DNA of 64,000 nt from Hippopus hippopus (Eukaryota > Mollusca > Bivalvia > Cardiida > Cardiidae). The notes under the pieces are model-generated. The model was not told the DNA's origin and made no database searches. It was given only the letters and a program-made list of their open reading frames with translations. The stretch spans positions 25,519,521 to 25,583,520 of the forward strand of contig OX328113.1 of assembly GCA_946811185.2 (NCBI GenBank). The letters are read 5' to 3'. The first letter of the stretch is position 1, and every line of letters starts with the position of its first letter. A program made the position numbers and the translations under genes. Of the stretch, positions 51,901-55,253 are shown piece after piece.

Positions 51901-54179
51901 TTTTCCACAATGTTTTCAAAACCTCTTTTCATCAGGGTGCCTTTGCAGAAGACGAAATTCAACTTACTGAAAAATTTAATTTAAGAAAGGGTAGAAAACA
52001 TTGTGGGTAAAGAAGAAAATGCTGGTTACCAGCATTTTCTTCTTTTCCCACAATGGTTTCAAGAACTCTTTTCATCAGAGTTGTTGAAAGTCAGGACTGC
52101 ATGGCAAAGGGTTGACAGATAAATGAGGTTTCAAGAGATTTCATAGAAATATCACCTTAGTTCTTGGCTATAGCATATGATTTTGGAATCATTTTACATG
52201 GACCTAAGAATACGGGTTTGAATTTTATTTTTATCCACTGGCAGATTTTTGCCAGTTGCTTTTTTTTTCACAAGCAAAATCAATACAGGACTGGCATCCT
52301 TTATTTTAACTCTTCTGGAGGCATATTTTCTTTTTGACACCACTCTTTTTTTGATTAAGTTTGAAAACCAATGAGAGAAATGAATCATACCAAGCTCAGA
52401 ACAACTTTTCATATTTATCATTTAAAAGATCAGTGTTGTTCCTAGGCCGAAAATACTGGGGGACACCAGTGTCTCCCTGGGTAAAATCTTTGGGGACATT
52501 CTGTAAAAGAGAGGGACAAAGACCACTACAAATAAATTTGACTTCATGCATTTAAAGTATACTTGTATGCATATTACTACACCCCTCGATGAAAAAAAAG
52601 GTTTGAAGATTCAAAGCAGACTCGCAACAAATCTGACAGATACCCAATGGAATCATTTACACATAACCATGTGAATTTGGCTGGCTAGTCCAGAAATTTC
52701 TTATTTTTCTGTTTGGAATTAAAGCAAGATTTATTTTGAGAACTCTACTTTCTTAATTATTGTTGATGTTGGTCAAATTTGCCCACTTACTTTCCTAACT
52801 TAGGAAATTCGTAGCTGACGACATTTACACGCTAAAGACTGCTTAACAAAATATTGTTATCTGCTACCCGACAAGAATTTGGAAAGATCGAGACGCAGTC
52901 TTGTAATTTTACATACCTCTTCAGACTGGCCACCAATATTGTGCTCAACAGTACGCGACAACTGGCGGAAAAAAATGAGACACAGTCTACGATACGTACA
53001 CGCTCTCCAGTATAGAACAAAACATAACAGAATGGAGTTATGGACTACTAATATCGGACAAAGCGGTGAGAAAATCGAGAACTTGAGCGCCCCCGTTGTG
53101 AGACTTACGGCCCGCGCTACTGTATTTTTTGGGGGACATTTTCAAAAATATTGCGGGAATCCCGCGATGGCACAGCCTAGGCACAACACTGAAAGATTAT
53201 ATATTTATTTTTCAATGTTAGATTTGAGCAATACACTTTAATTTCTTCTATTCACTTCTCTGTTTTGTCATTGATTTTATCCCATTATCAACACAAGATA
53301 AAGTTACAATGTGTTTTGTAAGGTATGAATTCATAATTAAATCATGGCACTCATCACAAGCTCCTTTTTCTACTAGGATTTTAAAAAGTGTCAACTCAGT
53401 GTATAAAAAGCTTTGTGGACCAACCTATCTTTGAGAGATACCTATTTTTGAACCCGAAATGATATGAGAGTTTCCTTGTGAACTATGGCATGAATTTACA
53501 TCACAGTTTTGTGTGAACCACTCATCTGAATGTAAAGGATTAAAGTAATCAACAATTTTTATTGATATATATTAAGAAATGATCAACAGCTGAATTAAAT
53601 AACTGAATAATGTCGATAATTTCGAATGCCAGTGCAAGCACTGCATTACCCTTTGAAAACACATTTCACAAATATTGCTTGGCTATCATTACTTGAAATC
53701 TGTAATTACAAAAATTGTTTAAAAAAGTTTAATTCATTTAAAAACGTTTCAAACAGTATCTCTTAAAAATTTGGGGGGGGGGGGCTCTAGATTTTGCACA
53801 CGGCACCACGGAAGAAAAACTAGGCAACCTTTGCTGCCGTTTGAAGCATCGGGTAGCCCTGCATATTCAGGGATCCCTTACTTAGTGTATCTTTCAATGG
53901 TTGCGTTTATATTATTATTTGACCTTTTAGTGAATAATTATTGGCATTGTAATGTTTTCCCACATGTTCGGATAGCTTATTCTATTTTTTGTTTCAATCT
54001 TTGACAAGATAATTTTTATGCGGAAAGTCATATCCTACAGATGGTCAGAAAATGACTCACTCTTTATCTTCTTCATGAACGCATGAACTACACCTTCTTT
54101 CTCTGACGAGAGGACTTCTTTGAGTTCTTTTCATGGTAGAAGTCGCAGCAAATGAAATCTCAGGTTCCACGTCCTCCAT
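24827..54179 (-). CDS. SLC30A2-like: Zinc transporter of the SLC30A2/3/8 (ZnT) group, whole gene, 10 coding exons
   Basis: Seen: ten exons joined by GT-AG introns with matching phases give 1269 nt, 422 residues plus stop. In order: acidic N-terminus (1-40); cytosolic HCH motif at 61-63; TM1 from about residue 80; TM2 with H111-x3-D115; TM3-TM4 (146-201); His-rich loop 202-221 followed by an unusually long linker to about 262; TM5 with H273-x3-D277; TM6 (about 301-324); cytosolic domain 325-422 ending in a CxxC (C414, C417). Known of the family: cation diffusion facilitators exchange Zn2+ for H+, act as dimers, and the ZnT2/3/4/8 clade loads zinc into vesicles. The loop start (MGLTLH) and the DCxxCxD tail are typical of ZnT2/3/8. 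Inferred: vesicular zinc loading. The length is near ZnT4 but longer than ZnT2 or ZnT8 (about 370), mostly because of the loop. No missing key residue. The poly(A) site was not identified. Confidence 0.95.
25008..25290 (+). repeat. MITE-4 copy, incomplete
   Basis: CAACACGTGAAAAGGGGCAT, then GTCAGCCTGCGCAGTCCACA hairpin and repeats of ATGTTGATGTAAAGTG. Confidence 0.7.
25300..26100. other. ZnT intron 9, no other feature seen
   Basis: No second exon or clear repeat recognised between the MITE-4 copy and exon 9. Confidence 0.45.
26108..26242 (-). CDS. SLC30A2-like: ZnT exon 9 (C-terminal cytosolic domain, first half)
   Basis: Acceptor ATATACAG, donor GTAAGT. It encodes [20 protein letters not shown] and on to [21 protein letters not shown]. 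This is the ferredoxin-like CTD used for dimerisation and zinc sensing; the HxLRIWSL core is conserved. The sequence just before the acceptor is the end of a MITE-1 fragment. Confidence 0.96.
26251..26311 (+). repeat. MITE-1 left fragment touching exon 9 acceptor
   Basis: TTACCAAACAACAAAATATT, GGACTTGTCC, AACATTTGCAGATGA; the terminus is 6 bp from the splice-acceptor AG. Confidence 0.75.
26312..26533 (-). repeat. MITE-1 copy
   Basis: TTAACTCTTCAACACACAAT; AACATTGTGGGAAATGG; TGTTGTTTGGTAAAGAGG. Confidence 0.85.
26534..26612 (+). repeat. MITE-1 fragment (left half)
   Basis: TATGTCACAAATGATTATGT, CTTTGAAAGGGTAGAAAACA, first palindrome arm only. Confidence 0.7.
26697..26766 (+). repeat. tRNA-like sequence (SINE head or tRNA pseudogene)
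   Basis: A box TAGCTCAGTGG and perfect B box GGTTCGAATCC, but no 5' acceptor strand pairs with CCCGGTCC, so it is not called a functional tRNA. Confidence 0.6.
26996..27229 (+). repeat. MITE-2 copy
   Basis: GAGCTTAATGCATCTGCAAG; right end GCATTTAGCCCCCTTTTGTC; hairpin left arm lost. Confidence 0.8.
27312..27537 (+). repeat. MITE-1 copy
   Basis: TTAACTCTATAACACACAAC; palindrome AAATGCTGGTTACCAGCATT; GGTAAAGGGTTAA. Confidence 0.9.
27538..27986. other. Foldback sequence, no gene
   Basis: GCCAAAAGTAAACAA near 27608 and TTGTTTACTTTTGGC near 27906 are inverted ends of an AT-rich foldback of about 320 bp. Confidence 0.55.
27987..28361 (-). repeat. SINE-A copy interrupted by MITE-5
   Basis: GTGATTAATTGTGTTTTAGG at left; head remnants CCACTAAGCCATGCAGGACC at right; MITE-5 at 28133-28313 sits inside. 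Confidence 0.75.
28133..28313. repeat. MITE-5 foldback (CCAAT-type loop)
   Basis: Inverted ends ACCAACTATTCTTAGT and its mirror near AGAATGGTTAGTGAATATGG; GTTTAGCCAATCAGAAATTG in the loop. Related to 35489-35633 and 44455-44795. Confidence 0.7.
28442..28547 (-). CDS. SLC30A2-like: ZnT exon 8 (TM6)
   Basis: Acceptor TTGTAG, donor GTAACT. It encodes [20 protein letters not shown] and ends in [17 protein letters not shown] and LMEG are diagnostic of this clade. The acceptor and first bases of the exon are duplicated 49 nt upstream (see the repeat at 28535-28628). Confidence 0.97.
28535..28628 (-). repeat. 49-bp tandem duplication of the exon 8 acceptor
   Basis: ACTTCCATTCTGGCTA at 28535 and 28584. 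The upstream copy carries its own ATAG|CCAGAATGG acceptor (first exon base would be 28596). Use of it would add 49 nt and break the frame. Confidence 0.85.
28829..30086 (+). repeat. Minisatellite array 1 in ZnT intron 7
   Basis: Variable 28-35-bp units of two sorts, GCCTGTATTGCCTGTATGCT-TGATAAAA and GCCAGTATTAACAGTTGCCT-GTATGCTTGA, about 40 units, much length variation. Confidence 0.92.
30087..31697. other. Spacer between the two minisatellites; no exon seen
   Basis: GC-richer AGGGCAGGGTGC-type sequence at both edges (30095-30210 and 31590-31690) and a decayed MITE-1 at 30411-30535. The rest is AT-rich and unassigned. Confidence 0.5.
30411..30535 (+). repeat. MITE-1, strongly decayed
   Basis: TTAACAGCTTTACCAGATAA, CAATTTGAAAGCCATTG, GTTACCAGCACCTTCTCCTT. 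Confidence 0.55.
31698..32795 (+). repeat. Minisatellite array 2 in ZnT intron 7
   Basis: Same unit types as array 1. The first block (31720-32010) is a homogeneous GATCAAAGCCTGTATTGCCT run, which suggests recent expansion. Confidence 0.92.
33078..33225 (+). repeat. (GAT)n and GAA-rich tract just after exon 7 donor
   Basis: GAT repeats at 33078-33099 and 33200-33220 frame a GAAGAAGAA-type purine tract. On the gene strand it is polypyrimidine. Confidence 0.9.
33233..33369 (-). CDS. SLC30A2-like: ZnT exon 7 (TM5, second HxxxD zinc site)
   Basis: Acceptor CCACAG, donor GTATGC. It encodes a Ser run, GHSHTSN, then [20 protein letters not shown] and the end of TM5. H273 and D277 complete the zinc site with TM2. 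The exon ends in phase 0. The intron downstream opens with trinucleotide repeats (33078-33225). Confidence 0.97.
33370..34395. other. ZnT intron 6, no gene seen
   Basis: AT-rich; homopolymer C/T run at 34149-34172; no recognised element. Confidence 0.45.
34399..34660 (-). repeat. MITE-1 copy with partly duplicated arm
   Basis: TTAACTCTTTACCACAAAAT; TTTGAAAACATTGTGGAAAA occurs, then a second TTTTGAAAACATTGAGGGAA before the palindrome. Confidence 0.8.
34720..34971 (-). repeat. MITE-1 copy of the same duplicated-arm subtype
   Basis: Shares the GAAAACATTGTGGAAAATGT-GAATA duplication with 34399-34660, so both descend from one altered copy; ends TGGTAGAGAGTTAA. Confidence 0.8.
34968..35182 (-). 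repeat. MITE-1 copy 14 bp from exon 6 donor
   Basis: TTAACCCTTTACCACACAAT; palindrome GGAGAAAATGCTGGTATCCA; ends ACTAAAGAATTAA at 35182. Confidence 0.9.
35197..35354 (-). CDS. SLC30A2-like: ZnT exon 6 (His-rich cytosolic loop)
   Basis: Acceptor TTTCCAG, donor GTTAGT. It starts [20 protein letters not shown], the histidine loop thought to collect or sense cytosolic Zn2+. An acidic and basic linker follows, rich in Ser, Glu, Lys and Arg, with no membrane segment. The linker of about 30 residues is longer than in vertebrate ZnT2/3/8 and makes up most of the extra protein length. A MITE-1 copy begins 14 nt after the donor. Confidence 0.95.
35489..35633. repeat. MITE-5 copy
   Basis: Inverted arms TTCTTAGTCTGATTC and GGAATAAGACTAAGAA; GTTTAGCCAG loop. 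Confidence 0.7.
35735..36000 (-). repeat. Dispersed repeat G, copy 2 (inverse)
   Basis: TTCATGGTTACGACCAGTGA, GAAGTATGCCACC and ACTGTACTGGATTTT match the inverse of 23330-23600. Confidence 0.65.
36055..36180. repeat. Foldback: GTGAACAT arms
   Basis: Arms AAATTTATTTCATCTCGTGA and its inverse near GTTCACTCAAAGAAATAAAT. A related half lies at 59745-59810. Confidence 0.65.
36341..36690 (-). repeat. Two tandem tRNA-like SINE heads, 237-bp period
   Basis: AAAGGTGTGCC at 36341 and 36578. On the minus strand each has TAGCTCAGCTGGTAGAGC (A box; the second copy is TAGTTCAGTTGGTAGAGC) and a B-box-like GTGGGTTGGAGTCC. Confidence 0.75.
36783..37018 (+). repeat. MITE-1 copy, diverged
   Basis: CGCTTTACCTGACGCCAAAA; CCAAATTGGAAGTATTT; GTTACCAGCATTTTCTC; TGGTAAAGAAG. 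Confidence 0.8.
37027..37228 (+). repeat. MITE-1 copy with near-perfect palindrome
   Basis: Arms AAAACATTGTGGGAAAAGGA-GAAAATGCTGGT and complement at 37106-37170 with one mismatch; TTAA at both ends. Confidence 0.92.
37463..37880 (-). repeat. MITE-1 host copy split by another MITE-1
   Basis: Left part 37463-37617 (TTAACCCTTTACAACACAAT ... GTCTGCAAATGCTT); right part 37840-37880 (TTGGACCAGTCTTAAATTTG). Confidence 0.85.
37614..37839 (+). repeat. MITE-1 copy inserted in a MITE-1
   Basis: TTAA at 37614 and 37836 is the target duplication inside the host copy; complete palindrome. Confidence 0.92.
37840..38388. repeat. Segmental duplication, unit A
   Basis: Contains a MITE-2 (37880-38096, minus) and a shared block ATACCGCTGGTGTTTTACCC ... 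TGATGACTGGGACTCTG. Matches unit B at 38389-39300. Confidence 0.85.
37880..38096 (-). repeat. MITE-2 copy in unit A
   Basis: CATCTCAGTGATGCATTATA; GCAGGCTGACCTGCG; ends near CCTCCATTTCACATAG. Confidence 0.8.
38389..39300. repeat. Segmental duplication, unit B, with a foldback insertion
   Basis: Same order as unit A (end of MITE-1, MITE-2, shared block), but about 370 bp are inserted in the MITE-2 at about 38462-38833. Confidence 0.85.
38462..38833. repeat. Foldback element inserted in the MITE-2 of unit B
   Basis: Stem about 75 bp per arm: AAATAATCTTCTTTCTATCG at 38662 pairs with its complement ending 38830; arms also share GGTTTATCGTTCAATAAACC. Absent from unit A. Confidence 0.85.
39280..39440 (-). 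repeat. SINE-B part
   Basis: ATCTATGCTTTCCTGGAGTC, CAGTACTTTGCACAATATTC, CCACTGGCTGCTTTCCCACA. Confidence 0.75.
39477..39710 (-). repeat. MITE-1 copy, diverged
   Basis: CAACCCTTTACTATACACAT; AAAACATTGTGGTAAAAGGA; ATAAAGGGTTTA. Confidence 0.82.
39826..40050 (-). repeat. MITE-1 copy
   Basis: TTAACTCTCTATAACACAAT; palindrome AATGCTGGTAACCAGCATT; followed directly by the next copy. Confidence 0.85.
40047..40276 (+). repeat. MITE-1 copy
   Basis: ACCCTTTCCCCTGCCACAAC; palindrome with GTGGTAAAAGGAG arms kept in both halves (TTTACCACAATG), a compensated change; GTGTGGTAAAAGTTTAAA. Confidence 0.85.
40299..40407 (-). pseudogene. Dead duplicate of ZnT exon 5, 3' part
   Basis: On the minus strand this matches exon 5 from the middle of TM3 to the donor. 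Recognisable residues include [17 protein letters not shown] and the donor context CTAGTGTAAGT. About 18-20 bp are missing near the end (the TAGCGVG part of TM4), so the copy cannot encode TM4. The 5' part lies at 40881-40925, split off by a SINE insertion. Confidence 0.8.
40408..40880 (-). repeat. SINE-A inserted in the dead exon 5 copy, itself holding a MITE-1
   Basis: Target duplication AACAGCCCACAGA (40395-40407) / AACAACCCACAGA (40881-40893). (GATT)n tail at 40408-40458; tRNA-like head at right (CTTGAACCCATGACC ... CCATTGAGCC). MITE-1 at 40464-40681. Confidence 0.88.
40464..40681 (+). repeat. MITE-1 copy inside SINE-A
   Basis: TTAA at 40464 and 40678; ACCCTTTACCAGATGAC; palindrome; GGTAAAGGG. 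Confidence 0.92.
40881..40925 (-). pseudogene. Dead duplicate of ZnT exon 5, 5' part
   Basis: On the minus strand TGAGGTCCATATTATTTCTG and the following GTGGGTTGTT match exon 5 TGATGTCCATACTATTTCTA and GTGGGTTGTA (TM3). The first codons are diverged and the frame is lost. The copy is separated from its 3' half by 473 bp flanked by a 13-bp target duplication (40395-40407 and 40881-40893). Confidence 0.75.
40930..41216 (-). repeat. SINE-B copy
   Basis: CATTATTTCAGTTATATCAC, CAAGCCAATGGCTGTTTTCC, GAGAGAGGAATGAATCCTGT; head TGGGAATCTGAACCATCGAC. Confidence 0.8.
41250..41510. repeat. MITE-6 foldback copy
   Basis: GGTCTCTTATTTTGCTCAGA; inner palindrome TCAGACTCAACTCAGCAAAA / TATTGCTGAGTTGAG. Related to 46785-47140. 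Confidence 0.65.
41514..41742 (-). repeat. MITE-1 copy
   Basis: TTAACTCTTTACCACACAAT; near-perfect palindrome; TGGTAAAGAGTTAA shared with the next copy. Confidence 0.92.
41739..41956 (-). repeat. MITE-1 copy in tandem
   Basis: Shares TTAA 41739-41742 with the preceding copy; TTAATCCTTTACCACACAAT; ends AAGAGTTAA. Confidence 0.9.
42000..43015 (+). repeat. Purine-rich minisatellite in ZnT intron 5
   Basis: About 30 units of 33-40 bp: ACTTAAGCTGTTAGAGGATT-TGAGG followed by a variable A, G or GA run. It ends about 20 bp from the exon 5 donor. On the gene strand it is polypyrimidine. The unit resembles the end of MITE-6. Confidence 0.92.
42115..42166 (+). repeat. (AG)n inside the minisatellite
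   Basis: Perfect dinucleotide run of about 50 nt; a second at 42879-42913. Confidence 0.95.
43036..43189 (-). CDS. SLC30A2-like: ZnT exon 5 (TM3-TM4)
   Basis: Acceptor GGTACAG, donor GTAAGT. It encodes [19 protein letters not shown] and continues through a short loop to TM4, ending VGFNL. ILGAL is typical of TM3 in this clade. Its donor is followed within about 30 nt by a 1-kb minisatellite. A dead copy of this exon lies about 2.3-2.7 kb further along the intron. Confidence 0.96.
43229..43422 (-). repeat. MITE-1 copy 40 bp from exon 5 acceptor
   Basis: TAACTCTTTACCACACAATC; palindrome mostly lost; AGTAAAGGGTTAA. Confidence 0.82.
43507..43625 (-). repeat. tRNA-like SINE fragment
   Basis: CACACCTGGCGGGATTTGAA on plus is the inverse of a B box; related to 43812-43960. 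Confidence 0.55.
43812..43960 (-). repeat. tRNA-like SINE fragment
   Basis: The minus strand has GTAGCTCCGTGG and GGGTTCGAATCAAGCC, matching A and B boxes; shares CAAATGCATAGCTCAAATAC with the copy at 43507. Confidence 0.65.
44212..44443 (-). repeat. MITE-1 copy
   Basis: TTAACCCTTTACCACACAAT; palindrome with TTTTCTGACAATG arm; GGTAAAGAGTTAA. Confidence 0.9.
44455..44795. repeat. MITE-5 copy with expanded CCAAT minisatellite loop
   Basis: Inverted arms around 44459-44510 and 44755-44790. The loop holds about a dozen 16-18-bp units TTTAGCCAATTATTCGG (44540-44755). Confidence 0.8.
44896..45345 (-). repeat. MITE-2 copy split by SINE-C
   Basis: AGGTTTAATGCATAGATCTC at left; GTCAGCCTGCGCAGGCTGAC hairpin and TGCAGATGCATGG at right. 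Confidence 0.85.
44964..45182 (+). repeat. SINE-C copy with 11-bp target duplication
   Basis: GAAAGTCATCA at 44953-44963 and 45183-45193. tRNA-like head: GAGGTAGAGCGTTGG and CTAAGTTTGATACCC. Confidence 0.92.
45425..45736 (-). repeat. SINE-B copy, full length, 12-bp target duplication
   Basis: TTGTTTCAGGAG at 45413-45424 and 45737-45748. (ATTG)n tail at left; minus-strand head GCCCTGGTAGCTCAGTCAAT, GGTTTGATTCCCGG. Confidence 0.93.
45750..45958 (+). repeat. MITE-1 copy, decayed
   Basis: GAAAGCAGTTACAGATGA; AGAAAAAACATCATGGGAAA; half of the palindrome deleted. Confidence 0.7.
45969..46182 (-). repeat. SINE-A copy
   Basis: CAACATTATTTCAGTCATAT; GTGAGGTTTGAACATGGGAA; CCATTCAGCCACACAGGA. Confidence 0.78.
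46186..46407 (+). repeat. MITE-1 copy 29 bp from exon 4 donor
   Basis: TTAACCCTTTACAACACAGC; palindrome; GGTAAAGGGTTAA. Confidence 0.9.
46437..46583 (-). CDS. SLC30A2-like: ZnT exon 4 (TM2, first HxxxD zinc site)
   Basis: Acceptor TTTACAG, donor GTATGT. It encodes [20 protein letters not shown] and onward to FGWYRA. H111 and D115 form half of the tetrahedral transport site. SDAAHLLTD and FGWYRAE are among the best conserved ZnT stretches. MITE-1 ends lie about 10 nt from the acceptor AG and 29 nt from the donor. Confidence 0.97.
46596..46725 (+). repeat. MITE-1 left part 10 bp from exon 4 acceptor AG
   Basis: TTCAACTCTTTATCAAACAA; GTCTAAATTCAAATCATTTG; GAAAGGGTACAAAAATTGAG; right half absent. 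Confidence 0.78.
46785..47140. repeat. MITE-6 foldback copy
   Basis: AGTCTCTTATTTTGTTCAAA at left and TTTGAGCAAAATAGGAGACT at right are inverted ends; several ACTTAAGT motifs inside. Confidence 0.8.
47255..47318 (+). repeat. MITE-3 palindrome copy
   Basis: GTGTAGATCAAAATCACACT then GCAGTCTGATCTTGGATCTA. Confidence 0.7.
47437..47641 (+). repeat. MITE-1 copy, left arm shortened
   Basis: TTAACTCTTTACCAAACTGA (about 20 bp missing after the end); palindrome; GTAAATGAGTTAA. Confidence 0.88.
47659..47887 (-). repeat. MITE-1 copy
   Basis: TTAACCCTTTAGCACACAAT; palindrome with AACGCTGGTAACCAGCGTT, a compensated base pair; shares the right TTAA with the next. Confidence 0.92.
47884..48080 (+). repeat. 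MITE-1 copy, right end lost
   Basis: TTAACCCATTACTACACAAT; AAAATAATGGTTACCAACATTTT; joined to the next copy. Confidence 0.85.
48081..48308 (-). repeat. MITE-1 copy
   Basis: GAACCCTTTACCAAGCAACC; palindrome at 48137-48201; GGCAAGAGTTAA. Confidence 0.9.
48353..48493 (+). repeat. MITE-1 copy with internal deletion
   Basis: CAAGCAACAGAATTTC; CCAAACTGAATGTGGCTC joined to AATGCTGGTTACCAGC; GGGTAAAGAGTTAA. Confidence 0.8.
48553..48615 (+). repeat. MITE-3 fragment
   Basis: TGTAGATCAAAGATCAAGAG then TTGATCTAGATCTAAACTG. Confidence 0.5.
48646..48877 (+). repeat. MITE-1 copy
   Basis: TTAACTCTTTACCAAACGAC; palindrome; GGTAAAGGGTTAA. Confidence 0.92.
48917..49160. repeat. Foldback with ATATCCCCCGCC arms
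   Basis: GATATCCCCCGCCGAAAA at 48919 and TATATCCCCCCGCCTTTGGC near 49122. GTCGGCTGTC and AAAACTATATCGGCGGAA lie between. Character uncertain. Confidence 0.4.
49181..49291 (-). CDS. SLC30A2-like: ZnT exon 3 (HCH motif and TM1)
   Basis: Acceptor TATACAG, donor GTAAGT. It encodes [20 protein letters not shown] and then TM1 ending MFMIGEVL. The HCH triplet is the cytosolic zinc-binding motif of the ZnT2/3/4/8 clade, and ARRKL followed by FMIGEV is a clade signature. Only 12 nt separate the exon from a MITE-1 fragment on its acceptor side. Confidence 0.95.
49304..49421 (-). repeat. MITE-1 right half, 12 bp from exon 3 acceptor
   Basis: GCAATGTTTTATATCATCTC, AATTTCAGTTCTAAGTCACA, CATCTGCAATTGCTTTAAAT: the part distal to the palindrome. 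Confidence 0.75.
49422..49645 (-). repeat. MITE-1 copy, left end decayed
   Basis: GGCTTTTGAAAACATTGTGG; palindrome AATGCTGGAAACCAGCATT; GGTAAAGAGTTAA. Confidence 0.85.
49737..49955 (-). repeat. MITE-1 copy
   Basis: TTAACCTTTTGCCACACAAT; palindrome; TCATCTGGTAAAAC. Confidence 0.85.
50486..50611. repeat. Foldback element
   Basis: Arms GTGTTTATGTATTATCATTT and its complement ending AATACATAAACACT, with GACTAAAATGTATTTGAC-like inner arms. Confidence 0.85.
50642..50854 (+). repeat. MITE-1 copy
   Basis: TTAACTCTTTCTATAGCAAC; GCATTTGCAGACAACAAATT; near-perfect palindrome; GGTAAAGGG. Confidence 0.9.
51073..51320 (-). repeat. MITE-2 copy 24 bp from exon 2 donor
   Basis: AGGGGGCTTAATGTATCCCT; hairpin TTAGCCTGCGCAGACTGCAC; GCATTAAGTCCCCC. 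Confidence 0.88.
51344..51399 (-). CDS. SLC30A2-like: ZnT exon 2 (residues 40-59)
   Basis: A 56-nt exon with acceptor ATACAG and donor GTAAGG. It encodes [18 protein letters not shown] and then a split Asp completed by exon 3. Phase agrees on both sides. Such short N-terminal linker exons carry little homology, so support comes from splice sites and phase. Confidence 0.75.
51760..51945 (+). repeat. MITE-1 copy, decayed
   Basis: CCCAATTGAAAGCCTTTTCT; AAGGGTAGAAAACTTTAAAG; imperfect palindrome. Confidence 0.7.
51946..52116 (+). repeat. MITE-1 copy, left end missing
   Basis: TTTGCAGAAGACGAAATTC; palindrome AATGCTGGTTACCAGCATT; GGCAAAGGGTTGA. Confidence 0.82.
52117..54060. other. ZnT intron 1; no other gene supported
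   Basis: Holds a diverged tandem duplication at 52855-53005 (CGAGACGCAGTCT / TGAGACACAGTCT, period about 100) and AT-rich unassigned sequence. No exon with domain evidence. Confidence 0.5.
54061..54179 (-). CDS. SLC30A2-like: ZnT exon 1 (start codon, residues 1-40)
   Basis: The ATG at 54179 opens an acidic, then basic N-terminal segment of 39 codons plus two bases. The donor GTGAGT follows at 54060. The split codon GA|G joins exon 2 in frame. The start was chosen because it is the first ATG of the frame and lies just below a CACGTG box. The N-terminus is poorly conserved in the family, so exon 1 rests on frame, donor and phase rather than on homology. Confidence 0.75.
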
Positions 54180-54187
54180 TTTGTTTT

Positions 54188-54197
54188 ATCACGTGAC
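54188..54197 (-). promoter_or_regulatory. CACGTG E-box 11 bp upstream of the ZnT start codon
   Basis: On the gene strand the site reads GTCACGTGAT, with the palindromic core at 54190-54195. It matches the GTCACGTGAC-type site bound by MiT/TFE and USF bHLH-Zip factors. No TATA box is obvious nearby. A regulatory role is inferred from motif and place only. Confidence 0.4.
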
Positions 54198-54315
54198 TTA
54201 AACAGTTGACTTACAGATACCGGTAAATACCCGGCACCGGGATAACAAAATAATTTGGCATTCCGGGAAAGTTACACGATATCTGCAAAAAGCAGATTGG
54301 TGACCTCCCCCTGGT

Positions 54316-54445
54316 ATGCAGTCACTTCGTACCATAACCATTTCGTACCATTCCTTTTATGACCACTTCGTACCATAGATTTACCACTTCATACCATGAA
54401 TTTACCATTTCATACCATGGCCTTACCACTTCGTACCATGATAAC
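54316..54445. repeat. Minisatellite of 20-22-bp units upstream of ZnT
   Basis: Five to six units of CACTTCGTACCATGGATTTA type. Confidence 0.88.
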
Positions 54446-55253
54446 GGTAGGCCTAAAATACGCAATGGAAATTTTTTCATGAAATGGACGAAATGGAAAT
54501 CGTTTCCATGAATGGAAATGGCCTCTGACTTAATTTGATACCTGCTATAATTTGTATCAAAATATCCACATAATAATATCATTTCAATAATTTTTCAATG
54601 AATACTGCATGACTTATGTACTTTTTTAAATTTCATAATTTAGCCATTCGGTGTTCTTTTTATCCTTTAGTCGAAATTTTCGGTAATTAAAAATGGTGGG
54701 CGAAATGGAAATTTTTTCACGAAATGGAAAATGTCTCTGAATGAATTTGATAGCACTTTAGTAGTAATTCTGTAAAGACTACTTCAAGATATTAGTAAGG
54801 TTCATCATATTTAAGCTGCTCAATGGGTTCCTTTGCCCGACCCTGGTGGTCCCAGAAGAATGGCAATGATTCCTGGCACTCCTGAGCTATCAGATTCTTT
54901 GGGAGCTTGCTTTTAAACGGGTGCTACTGTGAGGACGTTCCACAAATTTGTAATTATCACAGTCTGTTTACCCTTCTATGTACAGCCGGTGAACTACGAT
55001 TGACCGGTTTCTGTCTGTTTCCTGTTTCATTGTTGACACTGGTACCCGGGCATATATGTCAACTGCATTTCATCCTTGTATGCAAGAGTAAAATTAAATC
55101 ACGAGCAAAACTTATGTCTGTATGGAGTAATACCAATACAAAATAATTTCAGTCCCCTTTTTCTGATCAAGGCTGTTGTCGGCAGTCTGGCCATGGCTGG
55201 ACCACTGTTTCGACCGCTTACAGTAGATCTAGATCTATGTAACTCAGTAAGTA
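54446..55253. other. Upstream flank of ZnT; no gene seen
   Basis: AAATGGAAA-rich foldback-like sequence at 54460-54745, then unassigned sequence. Confidence 0.45.

Noticed and set aside
52879..53241. 120-codon plus-strand frame in ZnT intron 1
   Set aside because: Overlaps a diverged tandem duplication and lacks recognisable domain or splice context.
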